Of a DNA stretch of 64,000 nucleotides, positions 29,101 to 39,375 are shown piece by piece. This DNA comes from Diphasiastrum complanatum (Eukaryota > Streptophyta > Lycopodiopsida > Lycopodiales > Lycopodiaceae). Position numbers and translations under genes: made by a program. A model generated the notes under the pieces. The model was not told the origin of the DNA and did no database searches. It saw only the letters and a program-made list of their open reading frames with translations. The first letter of the stretch is position 1; the number at the start of each line of letters is the position of its first letter. The stretch covers positions 28,757,475-28,821,474 of the forward strand of contig CM055101.1 of assembly GCA_029204225.1 (NCBI GenBank). The letters run 5' to 3'.

Positions 29101-30283
29101 CAATTCCTAAGGAGATCAAGACTCTAGGACCGTTGGCTCATGTCCAACTGACGTCCAAAATACCCAACACACAAGCATACAGTCCCAAATCCAGAGGTTA
29201 TACATGGGATGTGTATCCACACGAAGTCTGGGATACAATCAATGACGATATAATAAGTGAGGTAACAACACCGCCCACTCAAAAACCGCAAAAACCTCGG
29301 TTACAAAAAAATAAAATCATTGATACACAATTAACCGAGCGTCAAAAATAGATGTGTGCGAAGCTTAAACAGCCAATAAAGCCCTTGTCTAAGGAGACAA
29401 AAATCAAACAATCAGACCAAGCTTCCACGCCCGGTAGTGAATCAACTCACATGATTCCCAAAGTCCCAGAACATTTTGTGGACCCACCTTTTGATCTTCC
29501 ACAGAAGTTCAAAGATTTTACACTGGATGACGTTGTTATCCAGTTACCACAGCCACATCGGGAACCTACACCAAGTTCCAATTCCTTTGAAGGACCCGCT
29601 AAGACAATTCCACTAAACCTTAAAGATCCTGACGAGGACATAGGTCGAATGGTTCATGTTGGTGCACATCTGTCATCAACCCAACTGTCTGATCTAGAAA
29701 CTTTATTATGCAAATACAAAGATGTATTTGCATGGAATTATATTGAAATGAAAGGAATCCCCCCTGAAATAGTAGTACATCGGATTCCTCTAGAAGACAA
29801 TGCTAAGCCTGTTAGGGCTAAACCTTACTGCAATAATCCCATCTATCGTGAGAGGATCGATGAGGATATTAAGAAATTGCTAGATGCTGGTTTCATTTAT
29901 GAGGTCCAACATACTGATTGGGTATCACCCATTGTGGTTGAACCCAAGAAAATGACAAGCTTCGTATATGTTCCGACCTCAAGAACCTTAATGCGGTTAC
30001 GAAGAAAGACCATTTTCCCTTACCTTTAACGACCCAAATCTTAGAAGAAATGGCAAGAGCTGAAGCTTTCAACTTCTTGGATGGATTCAGCGGTTATTTT
30101 CTTGTTCAAATAACCCCTAAAGATAAGCATAAAATAGCCTTTGCCATAGAGAATGGGGTTTACGCTTATAACGTTATGCCTTTTGGCTTATGTAACGCCC
30201 CCTCAACATTCCAACCGGTCATGCAACTGGCCTTTCAAGATCTGCTACATCGGACCGTGGAGATTTATCTCGACGATCTAGGT
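26190..30283 (+). mobile_element. Ty3-gypsy gag-pol, truncated in reverse transcriptase
   Basis: The gag starts near MDRPYDPNS (26190) and contains the retrotransposon gag core (MTMIDRAREWFFNLDCEDKR, IKRFKPFRLIESPFVKLSN, DYIEQFKRLKSQV; 26564-26780). It ends with a Gln-rich coiled stretch and Cys-rich segments, including RCFICGETGHF at 27724, whose last knuckle cysteine is missing. A retropepsin-like part (LAGHLSNIKVRIAGVKFIID, LLLGTPWLQMTG) lies at 28490-28630. Reverse transcriptase starts near 29650 (CKYKDVFAWNY, DWVSPIVVEPKK), shifts frame near 29955, and continues with AFNFLDGFSGY, MPFGLCNAPSTF and EIYLDDLGV at 30064-30280. It is cut immediately after the YLDD box. Stops separate gag blocks (TAA 26881, TGA 27001). 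RNase H and integrase are absent. Confidence 0.85.
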
Positions 30284-31367
30284 GTACGAGATCAGGTGGC
30301 CAGAGAGCCGGTGCTGCTTCCATGACTTTTCCCCGACCCCCTCCCACATTTAATCCTTCCTCTTACTCTGCATTTAATTTTTCTAAAACATTCATTCCAA
30401 CTTACCCAATTCTTCCATCTCCCCTCTCTTCATCATCTCCTAGCAAAATAATGGGCTCATCAAAAGGTCCAGCCGACACTTACAAAGCCCGACGGGACGA
30501 GTTCCTCCAACAACTCCACTCCCTCGGTGCTGCGTATGACTTGTTGATTCTGCCTCCTCTTAAACCTATCACCCCGCACCCCTCTCCCCAGATCATTCCA
30601 TCCCCGACCTTCCAGAAACTAACACCGACATGGGGGGTGATGACGACTTATTGGCAGATCAACCAAAAATGAGAAGGTTCTCGCCTAGGCCAGACACGGG
30701 TGCAGCTGAGCCATCGACAAGCGAGCGAGCTAAAGAGAAAGATACGGGCACCAAGGCCCTAGATGATTATCTGACAAGGCCATCCCAACTGCGTAGGACA
30801 ACTTCCCCTACTAGGCCCAGAGGCAAACTGGCTGACACAAGGGAGTCAGAGAAATTTGAGAGGAAATACCCTTCCAACATGAGGGGAGGCAAAGAAGACA
30901 TTGGTCAAAGCCAATACTCCACCAGGGCCAAGATCATTGCCGCGCTACAACCGCAGCCAGAATGGCGGACTAAAGTCCTGAAAGATAACAGGCGGCTTCA
31001 AGAGTATTTGAAGGCACCGACATGGAAGCGAGTGAATCTTTTCTACATGCCACTCAAACGCAGAAACCCATGGCCGGTGGAAAAGCTCCGAGTGGAGTTA
31101 GTAAACTAGCCAGTCATTCCAGAAATTTCAGAGAGAATCTCCTCGGATGATCTGAGGCTGCAGTTACTCGGCTTCGGGCATAAATACAAATCAATTGCCA
31201 ATCTTTGCGTGCAAGAAAGTGCCGAGTATTGTAGATCCATGTCCTTCCTGATGCAACAAGATTGTTACTGGGATCGAGGCCTGGAGCCCATCAAAATCAA
31301 TCCAAATGTCGCCCTCCAGTAGGAAGAAGACCATGAAGTGATGGCCAGGATATACTACAGAGCGGCC
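30284..31367 (+). other. Unassigned coding-like block between two retroelements
   Basis: About 1.1 kb, GC-richer than its surroundings, with plus-strand open frames 30322-30672 and 30630-31109 that seem to be one original frame broken by a shift near 30590, and a further stretch continuing past a stop at 31107-31109 to about 31367. Landmarks are a Pro/Ser-rich start, DTYKARRDEFLQQLHSLGAA, then a basic region and LQEYLKAPTWKRVNLFYMPL, VIPEISERISSDDLRLQLLG and SMSFLMQQDCYWDRGLEP. I do not recognise the family. It is sandwiched between gypsy RT and copia gag, so it could be part of another retroelement or a captured host sequence. Confidence 0.5.
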
Positions 31368-32904
31368 TTGGTGGTTGAAGAATTTAGACTCCAAGCAAGA
31401 GGAGGATTTACTTCTACATCTCAAGTTGGAGAGGAGGAAGCAATGTTCTCAAAAGGCAAGTTCAAGGGCAAAGACAAGATCAAATGGTCAAAAGGGCAAG
31501 ATCAAGGTGAGCCTTCTATTTCTTTTGGCAAGAAGAAAGATATATCCAAGCTAAAATGTTTCTATTGTGGAGTCAAAGGACATTTTGCTAGTGATTTCTT
31601 CAAGAAGAAGAGAGATCAAGGTGAGAAGAAAACTAATCCAACTCTTGATGATGTTGATGAACAACTTTCCAATGATGCTTTTGTTATGTCATCTTGCTTG
31701 TTGGCTATTCATGGAGATATTGATTCTTGGTGAATTGATAATGGAGCTACATCACATATGACATATCATGAGGAGTATTATTAATCATTGATGGCATTTG
31801 AAGATGACAAGAAGGTGATCTACATGAGCAACAATGGTGAGTGTGCAATCAAAGGGACTGGATTCCTATTTCCCTCTCTACTAATAGGAATGTGAATTTG
31901 AAGGATGTTTTGTTCATTCCATCTATCACTAAGAACCTGATTAGTGTGAGTCAAATGATTGAAAAGGAATTCAAAGAAGAGCTTGATGGTGATGCTTGTT
32001 TGACCAAGAAGGAAGATGAATTGATTGCAAAAGGGAAGAGGCAAGGTAAGTTGTTCAAACTTGATGCTTGTGTTGTTCCTAGCCAAGTTGGATGTATGGC
32101 AAAGGAGCAATTGTCAATGCAAGAGGTATGGCACAAGAGATTGGGGCATCTCTACTACAAGTCATTGGAGGTAATGACAAAGAGGCAAGTTGTTTATGGT
32201 CTTCCCAACTCTTTAACAAGCTTGAATCATGTTTCTAAGCAATGTGCTTTATCAAAGTCACATAGGTTACCTTACAATAGATCTACATCAAGGTCAAGTA
32301 AGCCTTTTCAACTTGTGCACTTGGGTATTCATGGTGTTACTACAATTAGCAATGAAAATGCTAAGATGTATGTGACTTTTGTTGATGATTTTAGTAGATT
32401 TTGTTGGGTGTATCTACTAAAGAGCAAAGATGAGGTGTTTGATGTCTTTGTCAAGTTCAAGCTGGCAAGGGAGGTCAAATTGTCTACAAAGATCAAGTGC
32501 TTGAGGAGTGAAAATGGCGGTGAGTACATTTCTACCAAGTTCAAATCATTCATTATCTCCTAGTGAGACCGAGCACAAAGCCTTGACTTCATGCACAAAG
32601 GTGATGGTAATGGATTTTTACTTACTGGATTTTTCAGAGAGTCCAATCATCTTTTGTGATAACTTTTCAGTCCAAATATTGGCAAGCAATCCTATTTTTC
32701 ATGCAAAGGGCAAGCATATTGAATTGGCTTATCATTTTGTGAGAGAACAAGTCATGGCAAAGGAGGGGGAGCTTCAACATGTCTCATCAAGGGAGTGAGT
32801 GGCTAATATCTTCACCAAAGAATTGGGAAAATACTTGTTTATGAAGCATAGAACATCACTTGGAGTTTTATCTAAATCTATGCTAAAACTAGTTGAAGAG
32901 AGAG
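31368..32904 (+). mobile_element. Ty1-copia gag-pol with internal deletion
   Basis: Starts in late gag (VVEEFRLQARGG), then zinc knuckle KCFYCGVKGHFASDF (31555), protease motif IDNGATSHMTYHEEYY (31735), gag-pre-integrase (NLKDVLFIPSITKNLISVSQ, EVWHKRLGHLYYKSLE), and integrase core (VTFVDDFSRFCWVYLLKSKD, LRSENGGEYISTKFKSF, ending about 32556). It then joins directly to the RNase H end (HAKGKHIELAYHFVREQV, ANIFTKELGKY). The C-terminal integrase and the entire reverse transcriptase are deleted at about 32560. Stops occur at 31732 and 32561. The 3' LTR follows. Confidence 0.85.
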
Positions 32905-33571
32905 TGTGAAAAATTCAACTAGTTTCGTTGATCTATTATGGCAATTTTGAGGCCAACATGAAATTTCAACTTAGAGATAGATTTATATTTGTCAATAAAG
33001 TCCTAAATAGTGTTTGTACTATTTTTGGTATGTAGATAAGTGGATGAGGTCGGATTTGGACCCATTCTAATTGGCTAGTTTACATACATTGCATCTAGAC
33101 TAGAATTTCTAGGTTTTTTGATGAAGTACCAAGAAGTTACCATTTAGGAAAAGCTAGGGCAATTGGCCAAATGACAATTTTGGAGGCTATAAATAGCTAT
33201 ACTAGCATGGAGAAATAATCATCAAAGTTTATTTCTTTGTCGAGAATCCATCTCTAGTGTTTCTATGTCCCTCTCTTTCATATTTCTCAAGTTTTCTTGA
33301 TTTCTAGTGTGTAGAATGTCAATTTTGTGATTGATCTTGCATCCGCACGTGTGAAGGACAATAGGCTGCTGCTATGGTACGGTCATGGACAGTACCTTAC
33401 TGTATTTTTATGCTTATGATCATATCTTAGTGATTTATGCAATTCTAGCATGCCAAAATTGATGATTTATATCTTGTAGCTAAATCTAGATGTGCATCCA
33501 AATTTGGTCAAGATCTTGTTGATCGATTAAGTATGTTTTGGATCTAATTTTTTTGGATCTAATTTTTCACA
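32905..33571 (+). mobile_element. Ty1-copia 3' LTR, family A (667 bp)
   Basis: Starts TGTGAAAAATTCAACTAGTT after a purine-rich AGAGAGAG and ends TTTTTCACA. The length and termini match the LTRs at 1371-2022 and 22906-23652. A CGCACGTGTGAAGG motif is at about 33341. Confidence 0.85.
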
Positions 33572-33590
33572 TGAAACAATTGCAAGAATC

Positions 33591-33911
33591 ATGGCAACAC
33601 ATGCGACTGGCCTATCAAGCATAATCGGTAGCCTAGCATTTCTTTTCATAATACATCAAGTTTTTGTCATGGGCGTCGATGGAGGTTACATCTACTCCAA
33701 ACCCGGTTGTAGGCCACTTGTGTCAAAAATATCTGTAGCACCATACATTCAACCTGGATTCAAGTGGCTCATCCAAAACAACCCGAACAATGGCAACCTA
33801 CAAAATAATACTGTTAGTGTTGATGGTGATGCCACACACACAATCTACTTACAAGCAAACTACTTTGGTCACAAACACTTCAAGTATGTTTCGAGGTTCT
33901 CGATGTCGTGA
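33591..33911 (+). CDS. Small secreted-protein ORF or first exon, unknown family
   Basis: The 106-codon frame begins MATHATGLSSIIGSLAFLFI, with a clear hydrophobic signal peptide over residues 9-28 and likely cleavage near residue 30, followed by GGYIYSKPGCRPLVSK and a WLIQNNPNNGNLQNN segment. I do not recognise the mature domain. CAA followed by GTATGT at about 33882 could be a splice donor, in which case this is exon 1 of a longer gene, but no second exon was found. The start codon is only 20 bp after a copia LTR end, so transcription from the LTR, or a truncated gene fragment next to an insertion, are both possible. Confidence 0.45.
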   Translation: MATHATGLSSIIGSLAFLFIIHQVFVMGVDGGYIYSKPGCRPLVSKISVAPYIQPGFKWLIQNNPNNGNLQNNTVSVDGDATHTIYLQANYFGHKHFKYVSRFSMS

Positions 33912-35619
33912 ATGGTTTCGCGAACTGATTGTTGTCGTGAACTGATTCTTTTCGTTTACTTTTCTTTTGAAGATCCTAGGCATGCGACTACAGATCACAA
34001 AACATAGAACATTCTAGCAATCAAGATGACAAAAAACAATGAGATGGAGAAGATAGCAATTATATTATCAGTTTTTGAGTTTTGAGTAAGATGGTCAGTG
34101 TCTCGCTCGTTGGTGGCCTGACACTCAGCTCAATCGTTGTGGTCTACTCATTGGCAAACTTTCGTGCACAACTATTTTCATCTCTCTATCTTCTTCTTCT
34201 GATCTTCTATTGCTCTATTTCATGTTGATCCAAATTGTGTATATATCTCCACTGTGTGGAGTTTACAAGATAGCTAAACAGAGAATTACAAGATAAGTCA
34301 ACACTAATCAACTAGTTAGGTATTCTCTGTTATGGCTAATTCTTTCAGTTGAGCGTGAAGTACAATACGCCACGCTCGTCGAGGTGCCAGTTGGCAGCAC
34401 GAAGTATTTTCCTTCGTGTCGTTTCGTGCTTTAGGGTTTTTGAGGTATGTTCGCCATTCGCTTCGCTTCGCTTCGCTTCGCTTCGCTTCGCTTCGTGAAA
34501 AAGTTGCAGGAGTTCTCTATTATGGCTAACTCTTTCAACTGAGCACCACGCTCGTCGAGCTGTCAGTTGGCAGCGTGAATTTTTTTCCTTCGTGTCGTTT
34601 CGTTTCGTTTCGTGTTTTAGGGTTTTTGAGGTATGCTCGCGATTCGCTTCGCTTCATGACAAAGTTGCAGGAGTTCACAATTTTTGGCACTCGATGCCAT
34701 CCAATAGTTATTGATTGTGTATTGTCCCAACTCTCTTCGATGCATTTCACAAGCAGCCGATGATACATGATCTGATATTGTAGATATCCTTGTAACCAGA
34801 AGCCCTTTTTATAAGCAAATGTATGATCCCTCGTGGTTAGCTACAAGTAATAGATACTTGGGGATTTTTTTGCCCATTTTTTCGTAAGACTCATGGATTT
34901 TAGTTTTAATATGTTGATTATGTTTTTCAAATTTAGACTCTATTTCATAATGGTCATGTAGACTCATGTTAAAAAAGCCAAATTATTTATCCATTATGCA
35001 ATGACAAGAGTGCTAGTAGAAGAATGTTATTTTTCCAACTCCTTATGTATAAGTAAAGAACCTATTAACTAGACGTGAAGGATCTTTTTGGCATTTTATT
35101 TCATATGTTTGAAATGCATTACATCGTGCAAAACATATCAGTCCTCTGAAAAGTATGCTTTAAGCTTTGTGCATGTGCTTGAATTGTTTAATGGCAAAAG
35201 ACCATAAATTAACATGTAAAGTAGATTATTATCTGTGAAAGCTAGGTGTGACACATTAAAAATTCTTGAAGTCCATAAAACTTTCCATAAAAAGTTTACA
35301 TCTCATAAAATGTCCATAGAGATTTTGAGATAGCACAGTACACCTCATAAAAACTCAAAATCTATGGGCCATGGAAATTTTTTTTTTAGTTGTAATGTAA
35401 ATTGCCAAGACAATCATTTATGCTTAGAAAACACTTATTTGAATGATCTCAATAGAACAAAATTTGTCAAAAATTCAAAAATAGCATTAATTGTTTGTGG
35501 TAGAAGAAAGGACTCACTATTATTTATCTATAATGAGCTTTCTTTGTTGGCATGCTTTTTCTGATGAGCTTTTTTGAGGGAGCTTGGTCTAGGCGAGCTT
35601 TCTCGTGAGTGTTAGTAAA

Positions 35620-35621
<2 letters not shown>
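33912..35621. other. Intergenic with a local duplication
   Basis: No gene recognised. It contains the duplicated segment at 34325-34676 and otherwise AT-rich sequence. Confidence 0.5.
34325..34676. repeat. Tandem duplication of about 180 bp with CGCTT repeats
   Basis: Units at about 34325-34514 and 34515-34676 share TCTATTATGGCTAACTCTTTC-like starts, then CCACGCTCGTCGAG, CCTTCGTGTCGTTTCGT, TTTTAGGGTTTTTGAGGTAT and GTTGCAGGAGTTC. In the first unit CGCTT is expanded to about seven copies (34459-34496); in the second only about two copies are present, while TTTCG is expanded near 34598-34615. Confidence 0.85.
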
Positions 35622-35677
<56 letters not shown>

Positions 35678-35701
35678 CGCGATCGCGTGCGTGCGTGCGT
35701 G
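35622..35701. repeat. (GT)n / (GC)n microsatellite
   Basis: (GT)n from 35622 to about 35669, then (GC)n, then GTGC repeats to 35701. The alternating purine-pyrimidine tract is a candidate for Z-DNA formation. Confidence 0.95.
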
Positions 35702-35908
35702 TGGTATGTTTTGGCTTATAGTGAAAGTAAAGTATCTAGGCAATTAACAATAAACCAAATATCACAATCAAACCATAAAATCTGACCATTGCATTTGTTA
35801 TTGTTTATTCCACAATCGTACTTGTGTAAGGTCTCAAATTTTTTATTTTTGGGATTTTTTTTACGCTCATCATGCATATTTTAATGGTAGTAAAGATATT
35901 ATAAAGAG

Positions 35909-36167
35909 TATGCTCAGCATAGCATGTGGGATCGTCTTTGCTATGTTGAGCATAGCATCACTAAGAGAAGGAGATAGATTGCTATGCTTAGCATAGTGTA
36001 AGGATGAGCTTTGTACGCGGCTTGTGCTATGTTGAGCATAACAAAGCATAAGAGATGCAAACAACTTGCTATTCTCAGCATAGCATAAGGACAATGTTGA
36101 ATGACTTTGCTATGCTGAGCATAGCATTGAATAAGGGAGACATGCAGCTTGTTATGCTTAACATAGC
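35909..36167. repeat. Array of seven palindromes with about 42-bp period
   Basis: Seven variants of TGCTATGCTGAGCATAGCA lie at about 35909-35924, 35939-35957, 35980-35996, 36025-36041, 36068-36085, 36108-36126 and 36151-36167. Start-to-start distances are 30, 41, 45, 43, 40 and 43 bp. Each is an inverted repeat able to form a short hairpin. The intervening 14-25 bp differ between units although several share ATAAG or GATG words. No coding sequence overlaps it. Confidence 0.85.
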
Positions 36168-36186
36168 GTAGGCGGAAGCTTTATAT

Positions 36187-36303
36187 AGTTCAAACGATTC
36201 AGCTTAATACAAGAGTAAAGTGGTAGAAATGCATAGAATAGTTAATCCGAGAAGCATACATTCATACTGACATATAATTCTAAATGCAATAAGACAATTG
36301 CAT
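36187..36303. repeat. Duplicated segment, partner at 41172-41275
   Basis: Shares TAGTTCAAACRATTCAG, GTTAAT-GAG-A-CATACATTCA and AATGCAATAAGACAAT with 41172-41275 in the same orientation. It lies upstream of the ORF at 36853, while its partner lies downstream of the second, broken copy of that locus, so this piece belongs to the local duplication history. Confidence 0.75.
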
Positions 36304-36723
36304 GCGGAGTCATTCGACTCAACATTCTGATTTGAATATGATAGTAGTTCATGCACCAAGGGGAAAGACTCATTCCGCAGAGCCCACCGATCCTTCATCA
36401 GATCTTTCATTTCTCTCTTCCATAATTCCCTCGACATCTCTAGCCATCTCTCGTTGCCCCAAGGTGACACCATTCCCCAGCCACATAGACACCCATGCTT
36501 GTCCGTGTACTAGAGACAAATGCCTTGTGTGAAATGGGTCCTCGGTCAATGCAAAATAAACAACCAATCAAAAACGGGTATTTGGAATATGTGCACTTAT
36601 TCAAGGCCCATGTGAAAACGCCCTCAACATCCGAATCCCATCACGCCAATTCCAAATCAACACAAAACGCTCCATTTCAAAACCGAAAACTCAAACGTTT
36701 TCCTAGAAATACCTCACCCAATA

Positions 36724-36725
<2 letters not shown>

Positions 36726-36785
<60 letters not shown>
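36726..36785. repeat. (CT)n microsatellite in 5' leader
   Basis: A 60-bp CT tract ending 68 bp before the start codon at 36853, a typical position for a plant 5' UTR pyrimidine tract. The paralogous locus carries the equivalent tract at 39315-39373. Confidence 0.9.
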
Positions 36786-36789
<4 letters not shown>

Positions 36790-36852
36790 ATCATCAGCAT
36801 ATTATACTGAGTTGTCTGAGCGTTTGTTGAAGCTTGGGAGCTCATCATCAAA

Positions 36853-37731
36853 ATGGAAAACGTTGTTGCTGAAATTTGTGTTGGCCGTAATCCTGATCTT
36901 GGCGCAGACGTTGTTATAACCATCGAGGAGGAACCCATTCCTCATGAGCAATCTGCAATCGAGGTAATAGATCCCGAGAATGCTGAAGGCCCTTATTCCA
37001 GCCATCAATCTGTAGAGAACAATCAAGCTGGAAATAGTTTGCTGAGCTCTAGAGAGGAGCTGGTGATTTTGCTGGACAGATCTCGCGATACAGTGAACAG
37101 GCTGGTAGATCAGCTGCTAGATACGCTTTTGGAAGTGCAGAATTTGAGGGAGTACATGGCTGACATGATATATGGAGAACTAATTGCTGCTGCAAGTGTT
37201 ACGCAAAGTCAATTGACTGGGCAGAGAAATCATTCTGCAGGTGCCGTGCAGCTGAATCAAATGGATGGCGAGAGAAATCATTCTTTTATGTATCTGCAAA
37301 ATCAATATAATGGCGAGAGGTCTGTTTTTGTCATGCCAAATCAAATCAATGGTGAGAGCAATGCCCAGCAGCAGCAGACAAATGATCCAAATGGCCTCTC
37401 TCGAATATCTCTTCCTGATGTCCATCGTGTGGACGGTCTCACTGCGGATGATATGGACGTGGTCGCTCTATCCTTGGCAGCGAGAGCGGATGTTTTAAAT
37501 CTAGATACCGTGGATGAAGACTATCCCGATGAATTAGATCTACAACGTGAGGATGAAGAGCCTGCCCCTGATCCAATCTTGCTTGAAAGGCTTATGCGAG
37601 AAGAGCATTTTGCTAATTCATCTAAGAGCAACAACGGAAATGCAATCATATCTATGAGCGAGGCAAGCTCTGTCAGTGAACTAATAACTTCTAACGGAGA
37701 AGGAAAGGCATCTGAAGCATGTGCACCATAG
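36853..37731 (+). CDS. Intronless acidic protein of unknown function (292 aa)
   Basis: A single uninterrupted frame begins MENVVAEICVG. Residues 62-105 form a likely amphipathic helix or coiled coil (REELVILLDRSRDTVNRLVD, then LLDTLLEVQNLREYM). The centre (about 112-185) is rich in Asn and Gln with three or four copies of a loose Q-N-Q-x-x-G-E-R-N motif. The C-terminal third is strongly acidic (DEDYPDELDLQREDEEPAPD). No signal peptide or membrane segment is seen and I do not recognise the family. The start is supported by the long leader with a (CT)n tract and by the paralogous locus, which preserves ATGGAAAAC at the same place. Frame-conserved similarity with the paralogue continues downstream of the stop (37765-37890), so the ancestral protein may have been longer. 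Whether it is expressed cannot be judged. Confidence 0.6.
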   Translation: MENVVAEICVGRNPDLGADVVITIEEEPIPHEQSAIEVIDPENAEGPYSSHQSVENNQAGNSLLSSREELVILLDRSRDTVNRLVDQLLDTLLEVQNLREYMADMIYGELIAAASVTQSQLTGQRNHSAGAVQLNQMDGERNHSFMYLQNQYNGERSVFVMPNQINGESNAQQQQTNDPNGLSRISLPDVHRVDGLTADDMDVVALSLAARADVLNLDTVDEDYPDELDLQREDEEPAPDPILLERLMREEHFANSSKSNNGNAIISMSEASSVSELITSNGEGKASEACAP

Positions 37732-38310
37732 CCGCGTCCAAATCTATACAGTCAACACTGGTCATGGAACACACCGACGTCACATACATAGAGTTGCAGA
37801 GCTTGGTATATCATGACAATCGACAAGACGATCGTGATGAGAACAATCGCAAACATTTGTCATTGAAAGCTTATCAACGAAGCGCGGGACTATAAAGGCT
37901 TAGTGCAGCAGTCGTGGCGGTTTAGGAGAATATATCGAGTCGAATGCTCATGTGATTTCAGATGCTATAATTACGTAGCAAAAGTAGAAGAGACAAGCCA
38001 GTCGTGTTCACGTCAAGAATATAACACAAACTTTTGGTATTACTAATTCCAGACATTTGATTTACTGGTTAAATTTATCATTTCCGAAAGGAACAAATTT
38101 TTGCTGAAAATTAGGGTCTGTTTTCTTTTTTCCTATAGCACATCAACAAGTACGAATGCTTTTCATGGTTATTCGAATTACTAACATCAACCGATGATTA
38201 TTCGATCAGGTTAGCAACTACTGCAATGTATACAACAAATTAATTCTTGCTTTGTAAGGCTTTTAGCTACGGAAAATTGCATTGGAAGGCACAGCGAATA
38301 GAAAAAAATA

Positions 38311-39214
38311 CACGGAACAAAAATGCAGGTTCTCAGAATAAACTGCAGCAAATGTTTTGACGTATTTTAATAATGGTCAGTGTATAGAGCAAAGCGTTCC
38401 AAACGACGTAAAGTTTGTCCTACGGAACACTGCCTCAAATCTTTGGCCACTGCAACTATAAGAAGTGGTAAGGAATATTTGGGCATTATTTTCAAAAATA
38501 GATTGATATACTGACTCGGTCAAAATTCATGTCCATGATAGAAGATCTGTACTGTGGTCTGTGGGTATGCAAGAAAACATTTATGAGATTTTTTGGTTTA
38601 TAAGACCGGTGTTTCTTTAAGAGGGAGTTTTCCACTCTCGAATGGATTCTCAAGCTCAAAGTTTAAGAAAATCCTTCGTTCACTTCATAATGGCCATGCC
38701 AATGTAATATGATACATATGATAACTGTCTCGAGTTATCTTTAGTATGCACCTGCACGTAAGACCATGTACGATAGTTTCAAGGTCCCACTAACATTTTC
38801 AAATCACATTTTGAGCTTCCAAGGACTACTTGAACACACGGTCTGGTCTTTGCAAGAGGAGCTAAATAATGTGAAAAAATGTATTGCCCTTGTGGTTGAA
38901 ACTTGAAACAAAAGTCCTTAAAGATGTGTGGAAAATTTGTTCTTAAGCAAATAGCACATGCTTGAAAGTGTTGTCTCATTAAAAATTTAAGCAAATTTTG
39001 AGTGAAAACTGGTTGACATTTATTTTTCGTAGGAGGAAGTTCGAGGAACCCTGATTATCCGTAAGGGCATTTCAGAATTCGGTAAGGTTTCTATAAACAA
39101 AATCTGACGTAAGCGCACCTTCAAACACAATGGAAATTATTTACGAGGCTAGAGGGTGACTCAGTGTGGAAAGGTCTGGGGGTGGGGGCCTTTGCTTATA
39201 CGAAACGCCCATAA
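38311..39214. other. Spacer between the two duplicated loci
   Basis: No gene recognised. AT-rich sequence between the end of homology in copy 1 (about 38310) and its start in copy 2 (about 39215). Confidence 0.5.
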
Positions 39215-39311
39215 AATTTTCGAATTCCAACAGTCCAATTCCAAAACAATATAAGCGCTCCATTTCAAAACCGAAACTCAAATATCTTCCTATTGAAATC
39301 TAAACACACAC

Positions 39312-39375
<64 letters not shown>

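Noticed and set aside
35909-36167. CRISPR-like appearance of the regularly spaced palindromes
   Set aside because: The window is plant nuclear DNA, the units vary, spacers are only 14-25 bp and no cas genes exist. It is treated as a repeat array.
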